A stretch of 64,000 bases of DNA from CALLPQ01 sp964421675 (GTDB taxonomy: Bacteria > Pseudomonadota > Alphaproteobacteria > Caulobacterales > Parvularculaceae): assembly GCA_964421675.1 (NCBI GenBank), contig CAYQXV010000011.1, forward strand, positions 1 to 64,000, read 5' to 3'. The translations under genes were made by a program, and so were the position numbers. The notes beneath the pieces are model-generated. The model was not told the DNA's origin. It worked only from the letters and a program-made list of their open reading frames with translations, and did no database searches. Of this stretch, positions 1 through 8,504 are shown piece by piece. The stretch's first letter is position 1. Each line of letters starts with the position of its first letter.

Positions 1-761
1 CGCGTATCGAGAATGATGCGGCGGGGATTTGAAAAGGCCCCCATTGCGTTCGCGCTATCAGGGTTCCTAACGGTTAGACTGGGGTTGTCTGCAATCACAG
101 TACCAGCACCAACAATGATTCCATCACTAGCCTGACGAAGATCATGGGCACGCGCGCGAGCATCCGGCCCCGTAATCCATTTACTCTCCCCGCTTGATGT
201 TGCGATTCGCCCATCAAGACTTGCGGCAAATTTTGCGGTCACGTGGACACGCGACATGGCCAGCCGCGCTAACCAGGCGCGATTAAGCTGGCGTGATTCG
301 TCTTCGCAAAGCCCATGCTCGACCGTAATGCCCGCAGCGCGTAGCCGGGCCGCCCCGCCCGCAGCAACACCGTTCGGATCCGCCATCGCATAAACCACGC
401 GGACAATACCGGCATCGATTAATCCTTGAGCGCAAGGCGGCGTAGCCCCGTAATGGTTACACGGCTCGAGGGTCACATAGGCGGTTGCGCCGCGAGCGGC
501 CTCTTGGCCCGCCTCAGCCAGCGCCATCGCCTCTGCATGCATCAGGCAATCTTCACGGCTGATCTCAGCGCAATTTGCCCCCCCACTTAACCAGTGCCGT
601 CCGCGATGGAACCCCTCGCCGATAATCTGATCACCGCGCACCAACACGCATCCAACCAGCGGATTGGGCGCGGTAAAGCCCGTTGCACGCTCGGCAAGCG
701 CCAGCGCGCGGCGCATATGCGCCTCGTCCTTATCCGTCCAACTGGTCGTGGCCTCAGCCAT
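1..761 (-). CDS. ribD: Bifunctional riboflavin biosynthesis protein RibD (3' end beyond the window)
   Basis: RibD deaminates and then reduces the pyrimidine intermediate made from GTP in riboflavin synthesis. About 253 residues are visible: the N-terminal cytidine-deaminase-like zinc domain (HAE, then LEPCNHYGATPPC near residue 105) and the start of the reductase domain (KFAASLDGRIA, then SGESKWITG). The C-terminal part lies left of position 1. The start at 761 is chosen because translation from it gives a normal RibD N-terminus (DEAHMRRALALA, NPLVGCV). A second ATG 15 codons in is possible. About 16 extra residues, including two cysteines, lie between the conserved GEGFH and the HAE zinc motif, compared with E. 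coli RibD recalled from memory. The gene sits behind an FMN riboswitch and a terminator hairpin. Identity is secure. Confidence 0.93.
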   Translation of the reverse strand, partial: MAEATTSWTDKDEAHMRRALALAERATGFTAPNPLVGCVLVRGDQIIGEGFHRGRHWLSGGANCAEISREDCLMHAEAMALAEAGQEAARGATAYVTLEPCNHYGATPPCAQGLIDAGIVRVVYAMADPNGVAAGGAARLRAAGITVEHGLCEDESRQLNRAWLARLAMSRVHVTAKFAASLDGRIATSSGESKWITGPDARARAHDLRQASDGIIVGAGTVIADNPSLTVRNPDSANAMGAFSNPRRIILDT

Positions 762-796
762 AAAAAAACCCCGTGTCGAGCATCGCGACATCGGGG
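762..796 (-). terminator. Rho-independent terminator / RBS-masking hairpin abutting the ribD start
   Basis: On the minus strand CCCCG(A)TGTCG pairs with CGACACGGGG. This gives a ten-base-pair stem with one bulged A and a seven-base loop. It is followed by seven T residues that run directly into the ribD ATG at 761. The GGGG of the 3' arm is the only purine-rich stretch near the ATG, so the same hairpin could stop transcription and hide the ribosome-binding site. It lies about 155 bases downstream of the FMN aptamer and is the likely expression platform. The pairing is read directly; the regulatory role is inferred. Confidence 0.75.
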
Positions 797-950
797 CGGA
801 AAACAGCATTCAATAGGAGAGTGAGCACGCCTATCGCGTCACACCATGCCTATTTATCATTCCATGGTGCACCCCAAAAACGGGTACATCACGCATGATC
901 TTCGCCAAGCACAAGACCGCCCAAAGGGGCCATCTGCTCAACTGCTGTCT

Positions 951-1137
951 GATCTTCTACCATCCGGACTATAACCGTCGGCTCCGGGATCACACCGGAA
1001 TCCTGTTTCCATCGCACCAGTTCAGCCATCGTCAGATAACGCTGCTAACCTAGCCGACTTCCGCTCGCGGGCTCGATTTCAGGGAAAACCCCGTCACCAT
1101 TACCGCCGGTGGGGACTTTCACCCCGCCCCGAAGATC
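951..1137 (-). ncRNA. FMN riboswitch (RFN element) controlling ribD
   Basis: The minus strand carries the hallmarks of the FMN aptamer in order. P1 is closed by GATCTTC (1131-1137) with GAAGATC (951-957). Between them are GGGGTGAAAGTCCCC, ACCGGCGGTAATGG, GAGCCCGCGAGC, a variable arm, then CCGGAGCCGACGG and TAGTCCGGATGG. The RNA binds FMN and turns down riboflavin synthesis genes. It lies in the leader of ribD, 122 bases after the anmK stop codon, and has its own promoter-like sequence just upstream. Confidence 0.95.
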
Positions 1138-1162
1138 GGTTGTGGAAAACTTCCACGCACAA

Positions 1163-1191
1163 GATATAGCAGCGGATGGATATCGGTTCAA
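1163..1191 (-). promoter_or_regulatory. Sigma-70-like promoter of the FMN riboswitch-ribD transcript
   Basis: On the minus strand TTGAAC (1186-1191) and TATATC (1163-1168) are separated by exactly 17 bases. Each box matches the consensus at four of six positions. A start near 1156 would begin the transcript about 20 bases before the aptamer. It sits between the anmK stop and the riboswitch, so ribD would be expressed independently of anmK. Inferred from sequence only. Confidence 0.5.
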
Positions 1192-1259
1192 GACATGATG
1201 ATACGAACCTTGCGGATCGTTGGGGGCAAAGCTCTCAATTTTGGCCAACAGTGGCTACC

Positions 1260-2432
1260 CTAGAGTGGCGCCTTGCATAAAACGCCGCCTTCCAGCGCGT
1301 GGGGGACGCGTGTGGTGTTCGGGAAGCTAATCGGTAATCCAGACAGGTGACGCACAGCGAGATAGGCAAAACACTCCGCCTCAAGATCATCACCGCGCCA
1401 GCCAACATCTTCGGCAGGAACGACAGGCGCATTTACCGCTTTTGACAAAGCTTCCATGATCGCTGAATTATGCCGGCCTCCTCCGCATACGATCCATTCG
1501 CCAACGGGCTCGGGCAAATATTGCTCGCTTGCGCGTACACACGCTGCAGAAAAAGCCGTCAGGGTTGCAGCGCCATCATCAACTGAAAGCGGCAAGACCG
1601 GATCGAGTTTGAAATCATATCGGTCCATCGACTTGGGTGGTTTGCGCCTCATATAGGGCAGCAGCAACATTGTGCGTAATATCTCAGTATGCACCTTACC
1701 CCGGCGGGCATATTGGCCGTCTTTATCCATCGCCTCGCCGGTTTTTAACGCCATCCATTCATCAATCAGCCCGTTACCGGGACCACAATCAAAGGCGACC
1801 ATCTTGTTGAGGTCTCCGTCTTTCGGCACAAAGGTAATATTTCCAACACCGCCCAGATTGAGCACACCCACCGCATGATCACGGCCTAATTTCTTAACCA
1901 ATGCCGCATGATAAACCGGCGCCAATGGCGCGCCTTCACCGCCGAGCATAACATCGGCAGCTCTGAAATTATAAACAACATCAATACCGGTTTCATCGGC
2001 AAGGGTCTGCCCATCGCCAATTTGCCATGTGCGCCCTTGATCATCGGGGCCCATTACGGGCGGGACCGCCGGTTTGTGCAAAATTGTCTGGCCATGGAAT
2101 CCAATAACATCGACCTGATCGGGGCGCAGGCGATTGGCCTCCATAATCGCCTCAACGGCTTTGACATGGGCCAGGGTCACCTCGCCTGCGGCCTTGCCAA
2201 TATCGGCAGCACCGTCACGCCCCTCAAGGGCGGCTTTGATTGCGCGGTTTACAAAACTTTTAAGCTCAGGCGAATAGGGCCGATGCAATGTTGGACCAAA
2301 AGCCAGCCCCTCGCGGCCATCGGTGCGCAAAACAGCCACATCAACACCGTCGAGCGATGTCCCGCTCATCAGGCCAATTGCCGTCATTGGGCGGTTTAGA
2401 TCCTCATTAGCCTGCGGCTCTTCCTCGTGCAT
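1260..2432 (-). CDS. anmK: Anhydro-N-acetylmuramic acid kinase
   Basis: AnmK phosphorylates and opens 1,6-anhydro-MurNAc during recycling of cell-wall fragments. Motifs present are GLMSGTSLDGVD (ATP site) near the N-terminus, GFHGQTILHKP, the glycine-rich NLGGVGNITF, and DCGPGNGLIDEWM, ending in AECFAYLAVRHL. At about 390 residues it has the usual family length. I start at 2432 because AGGAAA lies six to seven bases upstream of that ATG; the frame is open 11 codons further. An even later ATG (MTAIGLM) is possible. It is transcribed divergently from tyrS. Confidence 0.93.
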   Translation of the reverse strand: MHEEEPQANEDLNRPMTAIGLMSGTSLDGVDVAVLRTDGREGLAFGPTLHRPYSPELKSFVNRAIKAALEGRDGAADIGKAAGEVTLAHVKAVEAIMEANRLRPDQVDVIGFHGQTILHKPAVPPVMGPDDQGRTWQIGDGQTLADETGIDVVYNFRAADVMLGGEGAPLAPVYHAALVKKLGRDHAVGVLNLGGVGNITFVPKDGDLNKMVAFDCGPGNGLIDEWMALKTGEAMDKDGQYARRGKVHTEILRTMLLLPYMRRKPPKSMDRYDFKLDPVLPLSVDDGAATLTAFSAACVRASEQYLPEPVGEWIVCGGGRHNSAIMEALSKAVNAPVVPAEDVGWRGDDLEAECFAYLAVRHLSGLPISFPNTTRVPHALEGGVLCKAPL

Positions 2433-2626
2433 CGCACTTTCCTGTCTGGCATTGGCTCTCATCATCGTCTCCCTCGTCTTGATTTTCCATCCCTAAACCG
2501 TTTCGCGGTGATGGTTGGAAAATCCCGGTCATCATGCTAGCCCGTTCACTCTTTTGGTCTGATGGCGTTCACAAACCCAAAATGCCATCGTCCAATCCCG
2601 AATCCGACCTGATATTGAGACAGTTT

Positions 2627-3886
2627 ATGACAGAGCCCGTAAACATTTCCTGTAAATCTGAATTCTTGCATATTTTGCAGGAACGCGGGTTTATCCACCA
2701 ATGCACCAATCTGGAAGCCCTCGATAATCATGCGGCCCGCGAGCGCCTTACCGCCTATATTGGGTTCGATGCAACCGCTAAAAGCCTGCATGTTGGCAGC
2801 CTAATCCAGATTATGATGCTCTACTGGCTGGAACAGACCGGGCACCGCGCAATTGTGTTAATGGGCGGGGGAACCACTAAGGTTGGTGACCCCTCCTTCA
2901 AAGATACTCAGCGCAAATTGCTGGACGATGACGCCATTGCCGCCAATATCGCCTCCATTCGCGGCGTATTTGCACAATTTCTCGATCTTGAGCGCGATAA
3001 TGGCGCCCTAATGGTCGATAATGCGCAATGGCTCGACCAACTGTCTTATGTGGAATTTCTGCGTGATTACGGCGTGCATTTTACCATTAATCGGATGTTA
3101 ACTTTCGATAGCGTGAAGCAACGCCTCGAACGCGAAAGCCCGCTCAGCTTTCTTGAGTTCAATTATATGCTGATGCAGGCCTATGATTTTCATGCCCTGT
3201 ATAACCACCATCAATGCACCTTGCAGATGGGCGGCTCTGACCAGTGGGGCAATATCGTCAATGGTGTCGAGCTATGCCGGCGCAAAGACGGGGCAGAAGT
3301 CTTCGGGCTGACAACTCCCTTGCTCACCACGGCATCGGGCAAAAAGATGGGCAAGACCGAACAGGGTGCCGTCTGGCTCAATGCGGATATGTTTAGCGCG
3401 TATGATTATTGGCAATATTGGCGCAATATTGAGGACGCCGATGTGGGCACCATGCTGGCTCGATTTACCACATTGGATATGGATGAAGTCCGCCGCCTGG
3501 CGAGCCTTGAAGGTGCGGAAATCAATGAAGCCAAAAAGATTTTAGCAAATGAGGCAACGGCCATGCTGCATGGGCGCGATGCCGCACGCAATGCTGCGCA
3601 AACGGCGGAAAATGTTTTTGTCACGGGCACCTCTGGGGGGGATTTGCCGCGCTATCAAACAGATATGGCAACGCTCAGTGCGGGGCTTGATCTGTTGGTG
3701 CCATTTTTGGAAACAAAATTATGTGCCTCCAAGGGGGAAGCGCGCCGTCACATAAAAGCGGGTGCATTGAAGGTAAATGATAAAGCGATCACCCAAGATC
3801 GCGCGCTCACTCCTGACGATCTTATTGATGGTGAGATAAAGCTCTCAATTGGCAAGAAGAAGCATGCACTAGTTGTAACGGGGTAA
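2627..3886 (+). CDS. tyrS: Tyrosyl-tRNA synthetase
   Basis: This class I synthetase charges tRNA-Tyr. It has a Rossmann domain with a HIGH-type motif (LHVGS) after YIGFDATAKS, the specificity segment QMGGSDQWGNI, a KMSKS-type motif GKKMGKTEQG, and a C-terminal S4 RNA-binding domain (GEARRHIKAGALKVND). The start at 2627 gives a 419-residue protein of normal size beginning MTEPVNIS. The frame is open about 30 codons further upstream, but that stretch resembles no synthetase N-terminus. It ends 71 bases from the convergent glycosyltransferase gene. Confidence 0.95.
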   Translation: MTEPVNISCKSEFLHILQERGFIHQCTNLEALDNHAARERLTAYIGFDATAKSLHVGSLIQIMMLYWLEQTGHRAIVLMGGGTTKVGDPSFKDTQRKLLDDDAIAANIASIRGVFAQFLDLERDNGALMVDNAQWLDQLSYVEFLRDYGVHFTINRMLTFDSVKQRLERESPLSFLEFNYMLMQAYDFHALYNHHQCTLQMGGSDQWGNIVNGVELCRRKDGAEVFGLTTPLLTTASGKKMGKTEQGAVWLNADMFSAYDYWQYWRNIEDADVGTMLARFTTLDMDEVRRLASLEGAEINEAKKILANEATAMLHGRDAARNAAQTAENVFVTGTSGGDLPRYQTDMATLSAGLDLLVPFLETKLCASKGEARRHIKAGALKVNDKAITQDRALTPDDLIDGEIKLSIGKKKHALVVTG

Positions 3887-3957
3887 TGATCTAACCCCTC
3901 ACACCATGTGATAAAATGGTGTGGCCAAGCCAGAAAGTTTTCAGAAACCAAAGGGCC

Positions 3958-4953
3958 TTAGCGCCCGCGATGCTCTCGTTGAGCAGCAAAGGCGCGCGCT
4001 TTGGTAAGGGCGGGCTTGCCTCTACGCTGGCGCAATCCAATGAAGGATAAGGTGCGCATGGCGGCATCACCCACAGCAAACGCACCAAAACGACCCCACA
4101 ATAACATATTTACGAAGGGTAAAAATAGCGGCGGATAAACACCGGCGAAATGACGCCGGAAATAATTCTGCATACCCCGCGTTTTGTGAAATTCAATATT
4201 GGTTTTGTGCGTGCGGCTTGAGCCTTTAAAATGTAAAACCTCAACGGTCGGATTGTACAAAACCGTTCCGCCAGCTTCAGCAAAACGCAGGCAAAAATCA
4301 ATATCCTCAACATGCAGAAAATATGCCTCATCCATTCCATCAATGAGGTGATAATCAACCGTCGGAATCATAAAGCATGCACCCGAGATTGTCGGCACAG
4401 GGCAAGCAGCGCCCGGACACGGGTCATTGTGCATATTAAAGCGTCTGAAATAGGGGTGCTTAGGTGCGATCCGGTAGAGCTTGGTCGCCTCGACAAGAGC
4501 GCGCCACGGGGTCAGCGTATGACGGCGCGCACCGGACTGCTCAATACCGTCTAGGCCAACAAGTTTTGCACCGGCCATCCATGGGCCTTCCTGATCACGG
4601 CTACCATCCAGAAAACGTGCGACACTGCCCGCGGGCAAAATAGCATCAGGGTTCAGGAACAATAAATGCGATCCAGATGCCTTTGCAGCGCCAAGATTAC
4701 ACGCTGCAGCAAACCCAATATTGCCATGGCCTGAAACAATTGAAACAGTTGGTCCGGCCTCATCGGGAACCGCTGCGCGGATAACCGCATCGCGCCAATT
4801 CCCATTATCAACAATAATAATTTCGGAAACGTCTGGCTGCTCTTTTAGTGAGGCAATCGAGCGTGCGAGAACCGGACCCGTAAAATAGGTGACGACAATC
4901 GCACTAACATGCGCCTTCTCACCGCCCTCTAATCCAACGCCGTCCCGCATCAT
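3958..4953 (-). CDS. Glycosyltransferase family 2 (rhamnosyltransferase-like)
   Basis: A 331-residue GT-A fold glycosyltransferase, predicted to transfer a nucleotide-sugar to a surface glycan on the cytoplasmic face of the membrane. Visible motifs are the N-terminal SAIVVTYF, IIIVDNGN, a metal-binding region LLFLNPDA, FLHVEDIDFCLR (an acidic catalytic-type segment), and a hydrophobic C-terminal patch that could anchor the protein. An AGGGG just upstream supports the ATG pair at 4953/4950. It follows the O-antigen ligase-like gene by 80 bases on the same strand and may belong to one thrS-ligase-glycosyltransferase transcript. A near-palindrome CTCTGTTTACAGAG lies in the short leader. The donor sugar cannot be told. 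Confidence 0.85.
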   Translation of the reverse strand: MMRDGVGLEGGEKAHVSAIVVTYFTGPVLARSIASLKEQPDVSEIIIVDNGNWRDAVIRAAVPDEAGPTVSIVSGHGNIGFAAACNLGAAKASGSHLLFLNPDAILPAGSVARFLDGSRDQEGPWMAGAKLVGLDGIEQSGARRHTLTPWRALVEATKLYRIAPKHPYFRRFNMHNDPCPGAACPVPTISGACFMIPTVDYHLIDGMDEAYFLHVEDIDFCLRFAEAGGTVLYNPTVEVLHFKGSSRTHKTNIEFHKTRGMQNYFRRHFAGVYPPLFLPFVNMLLWGRFGAFAVGDAAMRTLSFIGLRQRRGKPALTKARAFAAQREHRGR

Positions 4954-5033
4954 TACCCCTGACTCTGTTTACAGAGCTCCACAATCAAAGTGCATTGTTT
5001 AACCACAATGAGCGCTGTTTTGGGAGATACCGG

Positions 5034-6329
5034 TTACCGAATTATTAATTCAGATGAAAGGCGTTGCACAAATGCAATCCCTACAGTTGCAATCGCAAGC
5101 ACGCTTACCCGCCAAACCTGCCAAAGGCTAGCCTCTAGCAAAAATGAGATAAGGCCCGCTGCAATGACCGCCCATGCGGCTGCGGCTGCATAAGGGGATA
5201 GGGACGAACGCAAAAGCGCTAATCCCCCAAGGCCAAGTGAGGATAAAAAGAGAACAAACCCTGGCACGCCGGTCTCCACCAGGATTTGCAGGACAACATT
5301 GTGGGGATGGGTCGGCACAAGCGGCAATGGCATGCCCGCCCCTTCAATCTCTATTAAAGCGTCCTGGCGCGATAACCATCGCGCATAATCAACGCCCTGC
5401 CCCCAAAAGCTGCTTTCCCCAATAATCGTTGACCAAATATGGGCCCGTTGCTGCCAAGAGATCGGCAACTGACTGCCAAGCCCATCATTGAGGGCCTGGG
5501 CATCGATCATCATCGCCGCGATCGGCATGATCACAATCGCCGCAAGCACACCGATAAACACTAAGCGGCCAGCCCCTTTATGGGCCAACAGCGCAAGGCC
5601 GGTCACAAGACCAAATGTCAATCCCAACGCATTACTGAAAATCCCAAATCCGGCAGCGCTTACCATCAAAACTGTGACCGCCACTATCAGTTGCCAAAAG
5701 CGCGCGCCAAACATTCTGGCGATTGCGAGCGCGGGAAACGCCATCACCACCAATGCGGTTGTGCCACGCCCAAGGGCAATCATATCTTTATGCCGCAAAT
5801 AGGAGTCATCGACAGGCGGGATTATTGCGCGCAACAGGCCCCCTGTCGCCCATTCAAAAGCCAAAAGAACAATCGTTAGCCCGGCGCTAATGGCAAACCC
5901 GGCCGCCAGCCACCGTATCATCGGCAGTGGCAAACGGTGAATGGCCGCTATAACCGAAACAGCACTGAGTACCGGCGTTAGCACATTCAAGACAATCGTC
6001 TCACGCCCGGAAAGCGGGGACCAAAACGAGGCAACAAAAAGCCAAAGGCAAAACAACAAAAAAATAAACGCTGCCAATCGCAGGTCGCGCAATTGCGCAG
6101 ATAGTCGTTCTGGCTTGAAGGCAAAATCAAAAACTTGCCGCCATGCATCTTTGTTGGCAGCGCAACCAATGCCGGCAATGAGGATCATGGGGGCAAACCC
6201 ACGATGCGATAACAACCCCATTACTGGAATGACGGCATTCATCAGCATTAGGAGCAAAAAACAAAAGCGATCCTGCATAGAGGCGCTTGCAAACACCTCC
6301 TGCATGCCTTTGATCTGCTCATTGGCCAT
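5034..6329 (-). CDS. O-antigen ligase / polymerase family membrane protein
   Basis: A 431-residue polytopic membrane protein with about ten to twelve hydrophobic helices and a periplasmic loop rich in Trp and His (SWQQRAHIWSTI, then WGQGVDYARWLS, THPHNVVLQILVETG). The H-x-HN motif near residue 340 is typical of the Wzy_C / O-antigen ligase family, which joins glycans to lipid A core or polymerises repeat units. The ATG shares one base with the thrS stop (TAATG), so translation is probably coupled to thrS. A glycosyltransferase gene follows. Ligase and polymerase functions cannot be separated by sequence alone. Confidence 0.83.
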   Translation of the reverse strand: MANEQIKGMQEVFASASMQDRFCFLLLMLMNAVIPVMGLLSHRGFAPMILIAGIGCAANKDAWRQVFDFAFKPERLSAQLRDLRLAAFIFLLFCLWLFVASFWSPLSGRETIVLNVLTPVLSAVSVIAAIHRLPLPMIRWLAAGFAISAGLTIVLLAFEWATGGLLRAIIPPVDDSYLRHKDMIALGRGTTALVVMAFPALAIARMFGARFWQLIVAVTVLMVSAAGFGIFSNALGLTFGLVTGLALLAHKGAGRLVFIGVLAAIVIMPIAAMMIDAQALNDGLGSQLPISWQQRAHIWSTIIGESSFWGQGVDYARWLSRQDALIEIEGAGMPLPLVPTHPHNVVLQILVETGVPGFVLFLSSLGLGGLALLRSSLSPYAAAAAWAVIAAGLISFLLEASLWQVWRVSVLAIATVGIAFVQRLSSELIIR

Positions 6330-8290
6330 TAGGTGCGCAGATCCGGCGGTGTCGCCTCAGCTTTAAAAGCCTTCAGGGCTGCGTCAAAATCCATGACCTC
6401 TTGGCCCTGGCTACCAATACGCCGTATGGAGACTTTGCCTTCTTCCGCTTCGCGCGCACCAACAACGGCAATCACCGGCACTTTCTGGGTGGAATGCTCG
6501 CGAACTTTATAGTTGATTTTCTCATTACGCGTATCAATCTCGACACGCATGCCCGCCGCAATCAGTTTGTCCGTTATCTCGCGGGCATAATCATCAACTT
6601 CAGATGTAATCGTTGCCACAACAATTTGCGTCGGCGCCATCCAAAGGGGCATCTTGCCCGCATAGTTCTCAATCAAAATGCCCAAGAACCGTTCCATGGA
6701 GCCAAGGATCGCCCGGTGCAACATAACAGGGCGTTGGCGCCCGCCCGCTTCATCGACATAAGATGCATCGAGACGCTCGGGCAGAACAAAATCAAGCTGC
6801 AACGTGCCGCATTGCCACGAGCGGCCAATCGCATCCTTGAGATGAAATTCAAGCTTGGGCCCATAAAAGGCCCCCTCGCCGGGAAGCACTTCATAGTCAA
6901 GACCTGTTTTCTTCAACGCATCTTCAAGACTGGATTCAGCCCGGTCCCAAACATCATCGTCGCCCGCACGCAGTTCAGGGCGCGTGGCAATCTTAATCGC
7001 CACCTCCTCAAAACCGAGATCTTTATAAATTGTATGCAACAGATCGTTAAACAAAACGGTCTCATCAGCAATCTGATCCTCGCGGCAAAAAATATGGGCA
7101 TCGTCTTGGGTAAACTGACGCACACGCATGATCCCATGTAAAGCGCCATGGGGTTCATTGCGGTGACAACATCCAAACTCTGCCATTCGGATCGGAAGAT
7201 CGCGATAGGACTTAATGCCCTGTTTAAATATCTGCACATGCGCTGGACAATTCATCGGTTTAATCGCCATCATTTTGGCATCACCCGAAATAACCGGTGC
7301 ATCATCATCCGTTGACGGAATTTCATCGGGAACCACAAACATGTTTTCGCGAAACTTTGCCCAGTGGCCAGACTGTTCCCAAAATTTTGCATCAAGGATT
7401 TGCGGCGTTTTTACCTCCCGGTAATCTGCCCCATTGAGACGACGGCGAATATATGCCTCCAGCTCAAGCCAGATCGTATAGCCTTTAGGGTGCCAGAAGA
7501 CCGACCCTTGAGCTTCTTCCTGAAGATGGAAAAGATCCATTTCACGGCCAAGCTTTCGGTGGTCGCGCTTTTCGGCTTCTTCCAGACGCACCAGATAGGC
7601 TTTCAAATCTTTATCCGTCAGCCATGCGGTTCCATAAATCCGTTGCAGCATTGGATTGCGGCTATCACCGCGCCAATACGCGCCCGCAAGTTTCATAAGC
7701 TTGAAGGCTTTGCCAATCTGGCGTGTTGACGGCAGGTGCGGGCCCCGGCACAGGTCGTGCCATTCCCCATGATGATAGATGGTAATTTCTTCGCTCTGCG
7801 GCAGATCGCGGATCAATTCAGCTTTATAATGCTCACCCAATCCTTCGAAATGGCTAATCGCCTCATCGCGCGGCATCACCGAGCGGCGGGTCGCAAGGTC
7901 GGCATCAACAAGCTGGCCCATTTTCTTTTCAATCGCAGCGAAATCATCGCTGGAAAATGGTTCCTCGCGGGCAAAGTCATAATAAAAGCCATCATCAATT
8001 ACCGGCCCGATAGTGACTTGGGTGCCCGGAAAAAGCGCCTGAACCGCCTGCGCCAACAGGTGCGCGGCATCATGGCGGACCAGCTCAAGCGCATCATCGC
8101 CCTCGCGGGTGATGATTTCCACGGTCTTGTCCGTCGTGATCGGCTCAAAAATATCGCGGACATCGCCATCAATGCGCACGGCAATCGCTTTTTTTGCCAG
8201 CGATTTAGAAATGCTTTGCGCCAGTTCAGTGCCGGTCACCGGCCCGTCAAATTCTCGAACTGCCCCATCAGGCAGGGTAATCGCAACCAT
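6329..8290 (-). CDS. thrS: Threonyl-tRNA synthetase
   Basis: A 653-residue class II synthetase. It has an N-terminal TGS domain (ITLPDGAVREF), an editing domain with zinc-type motifs (VRHDAAHLLAQAV; later LCRGPHLPSTRQIG), a catalytic core with class II motifs (MNCPAHVQIFK, FGCCHRNEPHGALHGIMRVRQFTQDDAHIF, HRAILGSMERFLGILIE) and a C-terminal anticodon-binding domain. All expected segments are present. GGAGCG lies about eight bases before the start. The stop overlaps the start of the following membrane protein by one base. Confidence 0.97.
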   Translation of the reverse strand: MVAITLPDGAVREFDGPVTGTELAQSISKSLAKKAIAVRIDGDVRDIFEPITTDKTVEIITREGDDALELVRHDAAHLLAQAVQALFPGTQVTIGPVIDDGFYYDFAREEPFSSDDFAAIEKKMGQLVDADLATRRSVMPRDEAISHFEGLGEHYKAELIRDLPQSEEITIYHHGEWHDLCRGPHLPSTRQIGKAFKLMKLAGAYWRGDSRNPMLQRIYGTAWLTDKDLKAYLVRLEEAEKRDHRKLGREMDLFHLQEEAQGSVFWHPKGYTIWLELEAYIRRRLNGADYREVKTPQILDAKFWEQSGHWAKFRENMFVVPDEIPSTDDDAPVISGDAKMMAIKPMNCPAHVQIFKQGIKSYRDLPIRMAEFGCCHRNEPHGALHGIMRVRQFTQDDAHIFCREDQIADETVLFNDLLHTIYKDLGFEEVAIKIATRPELRAGDDDVWDRAESSLEDALKKTGLDYEVLPGEGAFYGPKLEFHLKDAIGRSWQCGTLQLDFVLPERLDASYVDEAGGRQRPVMLHRAILGSMERFLGILIENYAGKMPLWMAPTQIVVATITSEVDDYAREITDKLIAAGMRVEIDTRNEKINYKVREHSTQKVPVIAVVGAREAEEGKVSIRRIGSQGQEVMDFDAALKAFKAEATPPDLRT

Positions 8291-8504
8291 CGGGTCGCTC
8301 CATTCTATCGATTTTCCCCTACCAATGAGGGCTGCCCCTTAAATGGGGGCGTTTGCCTTCAGGATCAAAGGGGAAAAGCCACTTGCAATAAACAAAATGT
8401 CATCAACTGCCTTAGGGGCCGGGTCAAGAGCTATAGCATGACAGAGGGGCGATTAGCGCAGCTTGCAAGCGACGGGCACTCTAAAACCAAGCGCCTGGGG
8501 CCCC

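Noticed and set aside
1045..1248. Minus-strand open frame upstream of ribD
   Set aside because: It lies across the FMN aptamer and promoter, and its composition is explained by the conserved RNA.
3900..3923. Hairpin CACACCAT/ATGGTGTG between tyrS and the convergent glycosyltransferase
   Set aside because: Eight base pairs but no U-tract on either strand, so I cannot call a terminator.
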